Shown piece by piece: positions 52,093 to 61,896 of a stretch of DNA of 64,000 bases. This DNA is from Thalassolituus marinus. GTDB taxonomy: Bacteria > Pseudomonadota > Gammaproteobacteria > Pseudomonadales > Oceanobacteraceae. Made by a program: the position numbers and the translations under genes. Location: contig NZ_JAEDAH010000002.1 of assembly GCF_020320395.1 (NCBI RefSeq), forward strand, positions 1 to 64,000, written 5' to 3'. The notes beneath the pieces were generated by a model. That model made no database searches. It saw only the letters and a program-made list of their open reading frames with translations, and was not told the DNA's origin. Within the stretch, counting starts at the first letter, position 1; each line of letters begins with the position of its first letter.

Positions 52093-53262
52093 TTAATCAC
52101 GGGCCGGGGCCAGACAGAAGTCTTCGATCAGCTGACGCAGAATGTGCACGCAGGGATCTATCTGATCGGCAGCGAGAAATTCATCCGGCTGGTGTGCCTG
52201 ATCGATACTGCCGGGGCCGAGGACGATGGTTTCCATCCCCAGTTTCTGCAGAAATGGCGCTTCTGTGGCGTAGTTAACCGCCTCGCTGCTAACGCCGGTC
52301 AGCCGCTCGGCAGCCTGTACCAGTGGGCTGCTGGCTTCGGTGGCAAAGGAATCGACGCCGGGAAACAGCGCTTCGTATTCCAGTGATACCCGGTTCTGTT
52401 CGGCAATCGGGTTGATGCGGCGGCGAATCTCGTCACGCAGGTCATCGTTGCTCATGCCGGGTAAGGTGCGCAGATCAAATGCCAGCTCACAGCTGCCGCA
52501 GATGCGGTTGGGGTTGTCGCCGCCATGAATACAGCCAAGATTCAGAGTCGGAGACTGAACCGCAAAGTGGGCATTCTGATAGCGTTGCGACAGGTCCAGG
52601 CGCAGTGCCTGCAGCTCCTGCATCACCGGAATCATGGCGTCCATAGCGTTAATGCCCAGCGCCGGATCAGAGGAATGTCCCGCCCGGCCGATCAGGCGGA
52701 TGCTCTCCATCATGATGCCTTTATGCATACGAATTGGCCGCAGACTGGTGGGCTCACCAACCACGGCATAGCGTCCTTTCAGGGCTCCCTGCTCGGCCAG
52801 CGCACGGGCACCACACATAGAGCTTTCTTCGTCGGCGGTGGCCAGCACAATCAGCGGCTGTTTAAAGTCCTGATCGAGGTAATGGCTGACGGCTTCGATC
52901 ACCAGCGAGAAAAAGCCCTTCATATCGCAGGTGCCGAGGCCATAAAAACGACCGTCCCGTTCTGTCAGGGTGAACGGATCTGACTGCCAGCGTTCCGGGT
53001 TGCAGGGTACGGTATCGGTGTGTCCGCTCAGTACCAGGCCGCCATCGCCCTGGCCGAGGGTGGCAATCAGGTTGGCTTTACCAGGAAAATCAGCCACTGG
53101 CACCACTTCCGTTCGGAAGCCCAGCGCGCTGAACCATTCGGCCAGCAAATGGATGACAGGCAGGTTGCTTTCATCGTATTCCGGGATAACGGCGCTGATG
53201 CTGTTAAGAGCGATCAGTTCGCGCAGGCGTTCGGTCAGATTGGGCAGTGCTGGATGACTCAT
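52093..53262 (-). CDS. argE: acetylornithine deacetylase
   Basis: A 389-residue M20-family metalloenzyme that removes acetyl from N-acetylornithine. Zinc and catalytic regions are LSGHTDTVP (His and Asp), GTCDMKGFF, ATADEESSMCGA (catalytic and metal Glu) and VVGEPTS. GHSSDPALGINAMD belongs to the dimerisation domain. It precedes argA in the same leftward unit. In linear arginine pathways ArgE and ArgA go together, which fits. Confidence 0.93.
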   Translation of the reverse strand: MSHPALPNLTERLRELIALNSISAVIPEYDESNLPVIHLLAEWFSALGFRTEVVPVADFPGKANLIATLGQGDGGLVLSGHTDTVPCNPERWQSDPFTLTERDGRFYGLGTCDMKGFFSLVIEAVSHYLDQDFKQPLIVLATADEESSMCGARALAEQGALKGRYAVVGEPTSLRPIRMHKGIMMESIRLIGRAGHSSDPALGINAMDAMIPVMQELQALRLDLSQRYQNAHFAVQSPTLNLGCIHGGDNPNRICGSCELAFDLRTLPGMSNDDLRDEIRRRINPIAEQNRVSLEYEALFPGVDSFATEASSPLVQAAERLTGVSSEAVNYATEAPFLQKLGMETIVLGPGSIDQAHQPDEFLAADQIDPCVHILRQLIEDFCLAPARD

Positions 53263-53305
53263 AACTTTCCTTGCTTAATGACAGACGCCCCCGGACAATG
53301 ACGCC

Positions 53306-54718
53306 ATGACTAAAGAAACCGAACTCAAACTCAGGCTCCATCCGGAAGATATTCCGGCGCTGGTCAGCCGTCTTAATGCGGATGCCGTTCCGCAGACTCA
53401 TTCTACGCTGAAAAACTGGTACCTCGATACGCCTGACGCTGCACTGTCGACGCACCGTGCAGCGCTGCGCATTCGTCAGAAAGGCGATGGCTACGAACAG
53501 ACCCTGAAAACCCGCGGCAAGAGCGTGGCGGGTATGCAGGTGCGCGGTGAGTGGAACTGGCCACTGACCAGTCCGCAAGCCGATCTGTCGTTACTGGCGT
53601 CAGCAGAGGTAGCCGAGCACTGGCCCGCTGCCATCGCCACGGATCAGCTTGGTGAGGTGTTTACCACCCATTTCGAACGTCAGAGCTGGATCTATTCCGC
53701 TCATGGTGGCGAAGCGGAAATCGTAATCGATCAGGGCCGTATTGAAGCCGCTGGCCGCTCGCTGCCGTTATGTGAAGTCGAACTGGAACTGCGCAGTGGT
53801 GATGCCGCCTGTTTATGGGCAATGGCTGCAGAGCTGTCGCAGAGTGCTGCTTTGTGGCTGAGCGATATCAGCAAAGCAGAACGTGGTTATCGTCTGGCCG
53901 GTCTGAGTAATGCCTGGCAGGTTCGCCCGGCCATCAAGGGCGATGCCGATGTCAGCGAAGTGCTGCCAGAGCTGTTGCACTACGAGTTGCTGTCGATGAA
54001 GCGCATGCTGGAAGCCAGTCTGTGGGACGGAGAACCGTGTGCGCAGGATGCAGCGGAACATGCGCAGGCGTTAAAAACCCTGCCTAATCTGGCGGGCAAA
54101 GTAATTAAGCGTCGCCAGACGCGGGAACTCCGTACAGCACTGGATGCTCTGATAGCACCGCTGCAGGCTCTGGCTCTGGCGGAGCAGCTGCAGGGCTATC
54201 TGCAGGCGGCTGACGATGCGGGCATGGTCGGGGCGGAGCTTAAGGTTCTGCGTACTCAGGCGGAAACCCTGCGTAAATCGCTGCGCAGTGATAAGTCGCT
54301 GGCACAGGCGGTACTGGCTGCAGCCAGCGCTCTGTTCGGACTGCAGGAATTCAGCCATGGCAAAGAATCGGCGCTGCATTGGTTGCGTCATCTGCTGGCT
54401 GAGCGCGCCGGTCTGATGGAAGAGATTAAGCGTCATCGTCCTCAGGAAGCTGAGCAATGGCGTGGGCGTATGCCAGCGATTACGCAACTGCGTCAGTGCG
54501 CGGATTACGCACAGGACCTGCCTGCGGCAGCTCGTGGACTGGGTGTGCAGGGTGGTGGTATCGCCGCCGGTAGCGTGCGCGTACTCAGTGATATGCTGGG
54601 TGCGGGACTGGTGTTGCAGCGTCCGTGGATGCTGGCTGCTGATCAGGCTCTGCGTTCACCGGACGAATATGGTGAGTGGGCGCTGGAACACCTGAAATCG
54701 CTGGGACATCAATTATAA
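53306..54718 (+). CDS. CYTH and CHAD domain-containing triphosphatase (YgiF-like)
   Basis: A 470-residue protein. An N-terminal CYTH domain (residues about 1-200) has the ETELKLR (ExExK) metal motif, LRIRQKGDGYEQTLKTRG and the acidic EVELELRSGD strands. A C-terminal helical CHAD domain follows (about 210-460), rich in His/Arg/Lys such as MKRMLEASLW and ALHWLRHLLA. E. coli YgiF, with the same layout, hydrolyses inorganic triphosphate; CHAD domains bind polyphosphate. It is divergent from argE, and 28 bp precede the next gene. Confidence 0.9.
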   Translation: MTKETELKLRLHPEDIPALVSRLNADAVPQTHSTLKNWYLDTPDAALSTHRAALRIRQKGDGYEQTLKTRGKSVAGMQVRGEWNWPLTSPQADLSLLASAEVAEHWPAAIATDQLGEVFTTHFERQSWIYSAHGGEAEIVIDQGRIEAAGRSLPLCEVELELRSGDAACLWAMAAELSQSAALWLSDISKAERGYRLAGLSNAWQVRPAIKGDADVSEVLPELLHYELLSMKRMLEASLWDGEPCAQDAAEHAQALKTLPNLAGKVIKRRQTRELRTALDALIAPLQALALAEQLQGYLQAADDAGMVGAELKVLRTQAETLRKSLRSDKSLAQAVLAAASALFGLQEFSHGKESALHWLRHLLAERAGLMEEIKRHRPQEAEQWRGRMPAITQLRQCADYAQDLPAAARGLGVQGGGIAAGSVRVLSDMLGAGLVLQRPWMLAADQALRSPDEYGEWALEHLKSLGHQL

Positions 54719-54746
54719 GTCGCTGAATCATCGAGGACTTCTGAAT

Positions 54747-56513
54747 ATGCAGGCACAGGCAGAACGTTACTTATCGCTGCAGACTCTGATCGAAGGGCTG
54801 CGCCGCGACGGTATGCTGAGTGATGATGATCACCAGCAGGCGATGAGCATCCGCCGCAAAGCGGATGAGAACAAACTGCATGTGCTGACCCTGCTCGGAC
54901 GGCAGAACTATGCCAACGCACTGAAAAGTGGTCAGGCGCTCACCGAACACGTGTTAGTTGAGTGGCTGGCAAAACAGCGAAGCATGGGTACCGTGCAGAT
55001 CGATCCGCTGGAAGTGGATGTGACGGCGGTCACTGATGTGATGTCCTATGCCTTTGCTGAACGTCACAGCATTCTGGCCGTGGAAGTGACTGCCGATACC
55101 GTGATCGTTGCCTGTGCCGAGCCCGATATCGAAGCCTGGGTGCCGGACCTCGAACACGTCACCCGGCGTCAGGTAAAGCGTGTACTGGCTGCACCGGGTG
55201 ACATTGAGCGTTACCGCGTTGAGTTCTATCAGCTGGCAACCTCCGTCAACCGTGCGCGTCAGAGCCATAAGGGCGCATCCGGGGTTCAGAATCTCGAATC
55301 TATGCTGGAGTTGGGGAAGGCGCGGGCGCCGGATGCCAACGACGAGCACATCATCAATATCGTTGACTGGCTGCTGCAATACGCTTTTGACCAGCGTGCC
55401 AGTGATATCCATGTCGAGCCACGACGCGAAGTCGGCCATGTGCGTTTCCGTATCGATGGTGTGCTGCATAACGTTTACGACCTGCCAGCACAGGTGGCGA
55501 TCGCTGTGATCGCGCGGATTAAGTCGCTGGGGCGCATGAACATTGCCGAGAAACGCCGCCCACAGGACAGTCGTCTGAAAACCAAGACACCGTCTGGCCA
55601 GGAAGTTGAACTGCGTTTGTCGACCCTGCCAACTGCGTTCGGTGAAAAGCTGGTGATGCGTATTTTTGATCCGCAGGTGCTGGTGCGCAGTTTCTCTGAG
55701 CTGGGTTTTGGCAAGGAAGATCATCGTCGCTGGAACGAAATGACGCGTAATAATCACGGCATCATTTTTGTTACCGGGCCGACCGGCTCGGGTAAAACGA
55801 CCACGCTGTATTCAACGCTGAAACAGCTGGCGACGCCGGAAGTGAACGTTTCCACCATCGAAGACCCGATCGAAATGGTGGAAGGTGCGTTTAATCAGAT
55901 GCAGGTGAACCACGGTATCGATCTGACCTTTGCCAGTGGTGTTCGCGCTCTGCTGCGTCAGGACCCCGACATCATCATGGTGGGCGAGGTGCGGGATCTG
56001 GAAACGGCAGAAATTGCGGTGCAGGCTGCACTGACCGGGCACCTGGTGCTGTCGACACTGCACACCAATGATGCACCATCGGCCTTCACCCGCTTACTGG
56101 AGCTGGGCTTGCCTGCGTATCTGATTCGTTCCAGTGTGCTGGGGGTGATGGCGCAGCGTCTGGTACGGACCCTGTGTCCGCACTGTAAAGTGCAGGAAGC
56201 TGTGGATGAAAAACTGTGGAAGCAGCTGACCGCGCCGTGGCTGGTGAAAGCGCCAGAGCATGTGTATTCAGCCAAAGGCTGTCTGGAATGCCGTGGTACC
56301 GGATATCTGGGGCGGATGGGCATTTATGAAGTGATGCCGGTGACGGAATCACTGGAGCCGATGATTCACGATCAGATGGACCACACCAAGCTGCGTCAGG
56401 CAGCAATGAAAGAGGGCATGCACAGCCTGCGACTCAGCGGTGCGCATAAAGTCGCAGCGGGCATGACCACCATTGCTGAGGTGATGCGCGTGGCGCCGTT
56501 GGGGCGTGGCTGA
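54747..56513 (+). CDS. GspE/PilB-type secretion ATPase
   Basis: A 588-residue type II secretion/type IV pilus assembly ATPase. An N-terminal GspE-N/MshE-N-like domain (about 1-160) can bind c-di-GMP in relatives. Walker A is GPTGSGKTTTLY near residue 350, the Asp box/Walker B is LLRQDPDIIMVGEVRD and the His box is LSTLHTNDAPSAF. Two CxxC pairs (CPHC, CLEC) form the usual zinc site near 480 and 515. No pilin, PilC/GspF or GspD gene is nearby, so it is a lone ATPase here. It is followed by an exonuclease gene. Confidence 0.9.
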   Translation: MQAQAERYLSLQTLIEGLRRDGMLSDDDHQQAMSIRRKADENKLHVLTLLGRQNYANALKSGQALTEHVLVEWLAKQRSMGTVQIDPLEVDVTAVTDVMSYAFAERHSILAVEVTADTVIVACAEPDIEAWVPDLEHVTRRQVKRVLAAPGDIERYRVEFYQLATSVNRARQSHKGASGVQNLESMLELGKARAPDANDEHIINIVDWLLQYAFDQRASDIHVEPRREVGHVRFRIDGVLHNVYDLPAQVAIAVIARIKSLGRMNIAEKRRPQDSRLKTKTPSGQEVELRLSTLPTAFGEKLVMRIFDPQVLVRSFSELGFGKEDHRRWNEMTRNNHGIIFVTGPTGSGKTTTLYSTLKQLATPEVNVSTIEDPIEMVEGAFNQMQVNHGIDLTFASGVRALLRQDPDIIMVGEVRDLETAEIAVQAALTGHLVLSTLHTNDAPSAFTRLLELGLPAYLIRSSVLGVMAQRLVRTLCPHCKVQEAVDEKLWKQLTAPWLVKAPEHVYSAKGCLECRGTGYLGRMGIYEVMPVTESLEPMIHDQMDHTKLRQAAMKEGMHSLRLSGAHKVAAGMTTIAEVMRVAPLGRG

Positions 56514-56537
56514 CGTCCGGTTGCAAATTCTGACAAC

Positions 56538-56553
56538 TGGTACATAGAGTGCA
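56538..56553 (+). promoter_or_regulatory. possible sigma-54 promoter before the exonuclease gene
   Basis: TGGTACATAGAGTGCA has the GG-N10-GC spacing of a -24/-12 promoter and resembles the porin promoter. It lies 59 bp upstream of the start codon. It may be chance, since no enhancer site is seen. Confidence 0.3.
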
Positions 56554-56611
56554 TGGCCGGGAACGGCTAAACTTACTGCAGAATGAATAAAAACCGATAA
56601 GGGCTCAGAGT

Positions 56612-57112
56612 TTGAATACCAGCGTACCTCCCATCATTGACCTCGAAGCGTCGGGCTTTGGCCGCGGCAGCTACCCTATTGAGGTTGGCTTTGCGCTGGA
56701 AGATCGGGAAGTGCACAGTTTTCTTATCAAACCGGCAGCGACCTGGCTGCACTGGAGCGATGATGCCGAGAAGATTCATGGTATCTCGCGCGAAATGTTA
56801 CTCAACGACGGGCTTACACCGCGCGAAGTGGCTCTGAAACTGAATGATATTCTGCGTGGTAAGACTCTCTATTCCGATGCCTGGAGCTTCGACAGTTCAT
56901 GGATTGGTCGCCTGTTCGACGAGGCGGAGCTGGTACAGCGTTTCCGTATCGAGACCATCAATAAATTACTGACGGCTGAACAGATGGAAGCCTGGCACGA
57001 CACCAAAAAGTCGCTGTGGTCAGAAATGCACATTGATCGTCATCGCGCTGCGAACGATGTGCAGGTGCTGCAGGAAACCTATGTGCGGGTCGCTCAGCTC
57101 TCGGGTGTCTGA
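56612..57112 (+). CDS. DEDD-family 3'-5' exonuclease
   Basis: A 166-residue exonuclease-fold protein. Motif I is IIDLEASGFG (DxE), motif II includes SDAWSFDSSW and motif III is HRAANDV (HxAxxD). It degrades DNA or RNA from the 3' end; the preferred substrate is unknown. The start is a TTG at 56612, because the only nearby in-frame ATG runs into a stop and AAGGG lies about 10 bases upstream. It is a short, single-domain member, similar in size to oligoribonuclease but without its motifs. A strong terminator follows. Confidence 0.82.
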   Translation: MNTSVPPIIDLEASGFGRGSYPIEVGFALEDREVHSFLIKPAATWLHWSDDAEKIHGISREMLLNDGLTPREVALKLNDILRGKTLYSDAWSFDSSWIGRLFDEAELVQRFRIETINKLLTAEQMEAWHDTKKSLWSEMHIDRHRAANDVQVLQETYVRVAQLSGV

Positions 57113-57131
57113 ATGCTGAACGAACAAGCAT

Positions 57132-57163
57132 AAAAAAACGCCGGCAATTGCCGGCGTTTTTTA
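57132..57163. terminator. bidirectional terminator between the exonuclease and acyltransferase genes
   Basis: ACGCCGGCAATTGCCGGCGT forms a long self-complementary stem with flanking A and T runs. It overlaps the stop codon of the leftward acyltransferase. Confidence 0.9.
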
Positions 57164-58099
57164 TTTCCGCTTGTAGAGCAAGCCTTTCTTTTCCGTCACA
57201 TCAGGTCGTGTCTTAAAGCGCTTGTGCAGCCATAAATACTGACTCGGATGCTGGCGCAGTTGCTGTTCGAGAAAGGTGTTGGCAATCCGGGCATCGGCTT
57301 CGTCGCTTTCTCCGGGAATCGCTAACGGCTCGTGAATGGTGATGTCATAACCTGAAAGGTCTGCGCGGCGGAAATAGGTGATCGGCATCACCAGTGCCTT
57401 GCCTGCCTTAGCAATACGCGAGGTGGCAGTAATGGTGGCTGTGGGAATACCAAAGAAATCAACAAATATGCTGTTTTTGCGGCCAAAGTCCTGATCCTGG
57501 GCATACCAGAGGACATCTCCGTTTTTAAGGGTGCGGATAAAGCTGCGGATATCCTTTCGAGTGAAGCACTTGTCGTACAGACGATCACGGCCACGCTCCA
57601 TGATGTAGTTCATCACCGCATTGTTCTGTGGTCGATAGCTTACGTTTAGGCGTAAACGGTTACTGATCAGCGAGCCAGCCAGGTCGAGCATAGAGTAGTG
57701 GGCGCCCAGTAGCATCACTCCCTGTCCCTGTTGTTGAGCCTGTTTAACTTTATCCAGACCATGGAAAGTGGTGCGGCTGAGCAGGTAATCAGGTTTGCGA
57801 AACCAGGCAATCATGGTTTCCATCACCCCGATACCGTTGTCGATAAACACCTGCCGCACCAGAGCAGTCTGCTCCTGTGCTGATTTTTCAGGGAAGCAGA
57901 GACGGATGTTGACCTCTACAACGTGACGACGGCTGACTGCCAGTTTGTGCATCAGCAGGCCAAGGCCTTTGCCGAGCTGCAGCTGTGCACGATAAGGCAG
58001 ACGGGTCAGCAGCATTAATACGCCAACGCCAGCCCAGACCAGCCAGTGTTTAGGGTGCAGCAGTTCGCGCGGTAACGGTGGTATCTTTGTATCAGCCAT
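57161..58099 (-). CDS. lipid A biosynthesis acyltransferase (LpxL/HtrB family)
   Basis: A 312-residue membrane-bound acyltransferase that adds a secondary acyl chain to Kdo-lipid A. The catalytic HX4D motif is [11 protein letters not shown] (near residue 138). A membrane segment lies near 20-38. [20 protein letters not shown] is the conserved central part, given here in pieces. It could be LpxL, LpxM or a paralogue; I cannot choose. It overlaps hldD by 8 bp at the end of the hldE-hldD-acyltransferase operon. Confidence 0.9.
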   Translation of the reverse strand: MADTKIPPLPRELLHPKHWLVWAGVGVLMLLTRLPYRAQLQLGKGLGLLMHKLAVSRRHVVEVNIRLCFPEKSAQEQTALVRQVFIDNGIGVMETMIAWFRKPDYLLSRTTFHGLDKVKQAQQQGQGVMLLGAHYSMLDLAGSLISNRLRLNVSYRPQNNAVMNYIMERGRDRLYDKCFTRKDIRSFIRTLKNGDVLWYAQDQDFGRKNSIFVDFFGIPTATITATSRIAKAGKALVMPITYFRRADLSGYDITIHEPLAIPGESDEADARIANTFLEQQLRQHPSQYLWLHKRFKTRPDVTEKKGLLYKRK

Positions 58100-59060
58100 T
58101 CAGCTGGTCCATGTAGTCTTTTACGCCTTCCTCAACACTGAAGAAGGGCTCGTTGTAGCCCGCTGCACGCAGTGCAGAAATATCCGCTTCAGTGAAGCTC
58201 TGGTAAGCACCTTTCAGGTGATCCGGGAACGGCATATATTCCTTGCGACCTTCCAGACCGCGTTCGCCGTGCCATGCAATAACTGCGTCTGCCACATCGT
58301 TAAAGCTCTGGCAGCGACCTGTACCGAGGTTGAAAATGCCGCTCTTGTCAGCATTCTTCCAGAACCACAGGTTCACTTTGACGACGTCTGCAACATAGAC
58401 AAAGTCGCGACGCTGTTCGCCATCGCCATAACCGCCACTGCCACCAAACAGCTTACAGATACCGTTGTCTTTCAGCTGATTGTTAAAGTGGAAGGCCACG
58501 GACGACATGGAGCCTTTGTGCTGCTCACGTGGACCGTAGACGTTGAAGTAACGGAAACCAACGACCTGGCTTTTAAACAGCTCCGGACGGGTTGCCTGCA
58601 GATTGCGCACGTACTGGTCGAACTGCCATTTCGAGTAACCATAAACGTTCAGCGGCTTTTCATGCTGACGTTCTTCTTTAAACACTTCGCTGCCACCGTA
58701 AACCGATGCGCTGGACGCATACAGGTAAGCGATGCCTTTTTCGAGGCAGGCGTGCAGCAGAGTTTTAGAATATTCGTAGTTGTTTTCCATCATGAACTTA
58801 CCGTCCCACTCGGTGGTGGAAGAGCAGGCGCCTTCATGGAAAATTACTTCAACGTTATCAAGAATGCCGTCGTTTGCTTTTACCCGGGCGATAAAATCGT
58901 CCTTATCCAGATAATCGGCAATGTCGCAGTCGCTGATGTTGTAGAACTGTTTGCCGTCGCTCAGATCGTCCACTACCAGAATGTCAGTGCGACCCTGTTC
59001 GTTCAGGGTTTTAACGATGTTGCTGCCAATAAAGCCAGCGCCGCCGGTAACAATAATCAT
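58092..59060 (-). CDS. hldD: ADP-L-glycero-D-manno-heptose 6-epimerase
   Basis: A 322-residue SDR-extended enzyme that makes ADP-L-glycero-D-manno-heptose, the inner-core LPS sugar. The motifs are [11 protein letters not shown] (near residue 4), SSASVYGG with catalytic serine, and [11 protein letters not shown] with Tyr and Lys. [11 protein letters not shown] and [12 protein letters not shown] are typical of HldD. It overlaps the hldE stop by 4 bp and the acyltransferase start by 8 bp, so the three form one operon. Confidence 0.97.
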   Translation of the reverse strand: MIIVTGGAGFIGSNIVKTLNEQGRTDILVVDDLSDGKQFYNISDCDIADYLDKDDFIARVKANDGILDNVEVIFHEGACSSTTEWDGKFMMENNYEYSKTLLHACLEKGIAYLYASSASVYGGSEVFKEERQHEKPLNVYGYSKWQFDQYVRNLQATRPELFKSQVVGFRYFNVYGPREQHKGSMSSVAFHFNNQLKDNGICKLFGGSGGYGDGEQRRDFVYVADVVKVNLWFWKNADKSGIFNLGTGRCQSFNDVADAVIAWHGERGLEGRKEYMPFPDHLKGAYQSFTEADISALRAAGYNEPFFSVEEGVKDYMDQLNG

Positions 59061-60487
59061 GCTTCACTCTCCTGAATTTTCTTCACAATGGCTGAGGTTG
59101 AGCAGTTGTCTTTAAAGCTCAGGATAATCACCTCGCCGCCGTTGGCCTGCACACACTGGCCGCCGGCAATGTCTTCCACTTTGTAGTCGCCACCTTTCAC
59201 CAGAATATCCGGCAGCACACTGCAGATCAGACGTTCCGGGGTGTCTTCGCCGAACGGTACCACCCAGTCGACACTGGCCAGTCCGGCCAGCACTGCCATA
59301 CGGTGATCCAGTGGGTTCACCGGACGGGTTGGCCCTTTCAGGCGTGCTACCGATTCATCACTGTTAACGGCGACTAACAAGCGGTCGCCCAGTGCTTTGG
59401 CTTCTTTCAGATACTGCACGTGCCCTGGGTGAATGATGTCGAAACAACCGTTGGTCATTACCAGGGTTTCACCACGGGCGCGGGCTTCCTGCACCAGCAG
59501 CAGCAGGCTTTGCTCGTCGAAAATACCTGCACCCAGCTGGTTTTCGCTGCGCAGCTCAGCGCGTAGCTCTTCAGTGGACGCTGTTGCCGTTCCCAGTTTG
59601 CCGACCACAATGCCCGCGGCAGTATTCGCCAGCACAGTGGCCTGCCCCATGTCCTGACCAGCAGCCAGAGCGGCAGCCAGTACCGAGATCACGGTATCGC
59701 CCGCACCGGTCACGTCATACACTTCACGCGCACGGGTAGGCAGATGGAAAGGGGCGTGGTCGCGCTGCACCAGCGTCATACCTTTCTCACTGCGGGTAAC
59801 CAGTACGGCTTGCAGATCGTAGTCGGCAATCAGGCTGCGGGCCTTGGTTACCAGCGTTTCATCGTCCTGAGCAGGGCCGACCACGGCTTCAAACTCGCTC
59901 AGATTCGGCGTAATCAGTGTCGCACCGCGATAGCGTTCGAAGTCGGTGCCTTTAGGATCAACCAGTACCGGTACCGATGAGCGGCGGGCGGAATCGATCA
60001 GACGCTGAGGGTTGCTCAGTGCACCTTTGCCGTAGTCGGACAGGATGACCACGCCAGCATTGGCTACCTGCTGATCGAAGTTGCCGTACAGCTCGCTAAG
60101 GTCCGTGGCATCGAAGGCTTCTTCAAAATCGAGACGAATCAGCTGCTGATGACGACTCATGATGCGCAGCTTGGTGATGGTCGGGTGCGTCGGGTGTTGC
60201 AGGAAGTGGCAGCTGACCCGTGACTGCTGCAGCATATCGGCGAGTACTCGGCCGTTGTCGTCGTTACCGGCGATGCCCATCAGGTCGACATCCGCTCCCA
60301 GGGTGGCGATGTTCAGGGCCACGTTGCCAGCACCACCGGCCCGATTTTCAATATCCTGAATTCTGACCACTGGCACCGGGGCTTCCGGAGATATACGGGA
60401 GGTCGGACCTGTCCAGTAACGATCCAGCATCACATCGCCAAATACCAGTACACGGGCGCGGTGAAAGTCGGGCAAAGTCACATTCAT
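59057..60487 (-). CDS. hldE: bifunctional D-glycero-beta-D-manno-heptose-7-phosphate kinase/1-phosphate adenylyltransferase
   Basis: A 476-residue fusion. The N-terminal ribokinase-fold kinase (residues about 1-315) has [24 protein letters not shown] and the catalytic GAGDTVIS. The C-terminal nucleotidyltransferase (about 340-476) has [16 protein letters not shown] with the HxGH motif. The length matches E. coli HldE (477). It provides the first and third steps of ADP-heptose synthesis and heads the LPS inner-core operon. It is divergent from waaA. Confidence 0.97.
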   Translation of the reverse strand: MNVTLPDFHRARVLVFGDVMLDRYWTGPTSRISPEAPVPVVRIQDIENRAGGAGNVALNIATLGADVDLMGIAGNDDNGRVLADMLQQSRVSCHFLQHPTHPTITKLRIMSRHQQLIRLDFEEAFDATDLSELYGNFDQQVANAGVVILSDYGKGALSNPQRLIDSARRSSVPVLVDPKGTDFERYRGATLITPNLSEFEAVVGPAQDDETLVTKARSLIADYDLQAVLVTRSEKGMTLVQRDHAPFHLPTRAREVYDVTGAGDTVISVLAAALAAGQDMGQATVLANTAAGIVVGKLGTATASTEELRAELRSENQLGAGIFDEQSLLLLVQEARARGETLVMTNGCFDIIHPGHVQYLKEAKALGDRLLVAVNSDESVARLKGPTRPVNPLDHRMAVLAGLASVDWVVPFGEDTPERLICSVLPDILVKGGDYKVEDIAGGQCVQANGGEVIILSFKDNCSTSAIVKKIQESEA

Positions 60488-60627
60488 GGATCGGTATCAC
60501 TCGATTGGTATAAAAACTGGCCGGGAGTTTAACACAGCCAGTCGCCGCCCGGCACAGACGATAGCCGCTGAATCAGGTCGGGCCTGTGCTATGATGCCGA
60601 CCACTTTTGAATGCTGGTCGGACTGCT

Positions 60628-61893
60628 GTGGCACGCTTTTTCTATACCCTGATTTACAGCCTGTTTATTCCTCTGATCGTGGCGCGTTTGTGGTGGCGTG
60701 GCCGCCTCAATCCGGGCTATCGCCAGCGTATTGCCGAACGTTTTGGTCTGATTGGCGACGTCCGGCCGAATGGTCTGTGGGTACATGCTGTATCGGTGGG
60801 TGAGACGTTGGCTGCCGCGCCGTTTATTGCCGATTTCCGTGCGCACTATCCGGATGTGCCGGTGACGGTGACCACCACCACGCCAACCGGCTCCGATCAG
60901 GTACGCCGTCTGTTTGGCGATGATGTATTCCATGTTTTTCTGCCCTATGACCTGCCCTGGATCTGGCAGCGGTTCCTTAAGCGCCTCGCGCCGGGATTGC
61001 TGGTGGTGATGGAAACTGAACTCTGGCCCAACCTGCTGGCGGCCTGTGAGCGCAGGAATATTCCGGTGATGCTGGCCAATGCGCGCTTATCTGAAAAGTC
61101 TGCCCGCGGCTACGCGAAGTTTTCCGCACTCACCGCTCCGATGCTGAAACGCCTGTCGCTGGTGGCCGTGCAGAACGCAACCGATGGCCAGCGTTTTCTG
61201 TCACTGGGGCTATCGGAGTCTCGCCTCGAAGTAACCGGCTCAGTGAAATTTGATGTGCAGATTGGCGCTGATATTGAGCAACAGGGCCTGGGCCTGCGTC
61301 AGCAGTGGGGCGAACAGCGCAGCGTGCTGGCGCTGGCTTCCAGTCATGCTGGCGAAGATGAATTGCTACTCGACCTGTATCCACAATTACAACAGGCCTG
61401 CCCGGGTTTATTGCTGCTGTTAATTCCCCGCCACCCGGAACGTTTTGATGCGGTAGCGGCCGCGGCTCAGCAACGGGGAATCGCTGTTGCGCGTCGCAGT
61501 CTGGGGAATGTCAGTGCCGATACCCAGGTCTATGTTGCAGACTCTATGGGCGAGATGCTGTTACTGCTGGCGGCAGCTGATCTGGTGCTGGTGGGCGGTA
61601 GTCTGATTCCACACGGCGGCCACAATCCGATCGAGCCAGCGGCGCTGGGCAAAGCCACCCTGCTTGGACCGCACCATATGAATTTCGCCGTGATTGCCGA
61701 TGAGCTGGTGCAGCGCGGTGCGTTGCAGATTGTCAGCGATCAGGCTGAGCAGTTACAGGAGCAATTACAGGGCTATTTGTCGGACAGTGAAGCGCGCCAG
61801 AAAATGGGGCGCGCAGGTTTGCAGGCGGTAGCAGATAATCGTGGCGCGGTCAGCCGCCTCACACAACTGAGTGCGGCCTTCCTGAAAATATAA
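60628..61893 (+). CDS. waaA: 3-deoxy-D-manno-octulosonic-acid transferase (Kdo transferase)
   Basis: A 421-residue glycosyltransferase that adds Kdo to lipid A precursor. It has an N-terminal membrane anchor (FFYTLIYSLFIPLIVARLWW), HAVSVGETLAAAP near 60, METELWPNLL near 130, LVGGSLIPHGGHNPIEPAALG and GPHHMNF near 330-350. The GTG at 60628 is chosen because homologues begin close to this residue; an in-frame TTG at 60607 would add seven residues but lacks a ribosome-binding site. It is divergent from hldE. It supplies the LPS core together with the adjacent heptose genes. Confidence 0.95.
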   Translation: MARFFYTLIYSLFIPLIVARLWWRGRLNPGYRQRIAERFGLIGDVRPNGLWVHAVSVGETLAAAPFIADFRAHYPDVPVTVTTTTPTGSDQVRRLFGDDVFHVFLPYDLPWIWQRFLKRLAPGLLVVMETELWPNLLAACERRNIPVMLANARLSEKSARGYAKFSALTAPMLKRLSLVAVQNATDGQRFLSLGLSESRLEVTGSVKFDVQIGADIEQQGLGLRQQWGEQRSVLALASSHAGEDELLLDLYPQLQQACPGLLLLLIPRHPERFDAVAAAAQQRGIAVARRSLGNVSADTQVYVADSMGEMLLLLAAADLVLVGGSLIPHGGHNPIEPAALGKATLLGPHHMNFAVIADELVQRGALQIVSDQAEQLQEQLQGYLSDSEARQKMGRAGLQAVADNRGAVSRLTQLSAAFLKI

Positions 61894-61896
61894 AGA

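Noticed and set aside
52970-53301. Small plus-strand frames of 93-95 codons opposite argE
   Set aside because: They are shadows of argE and have no recognisable features.
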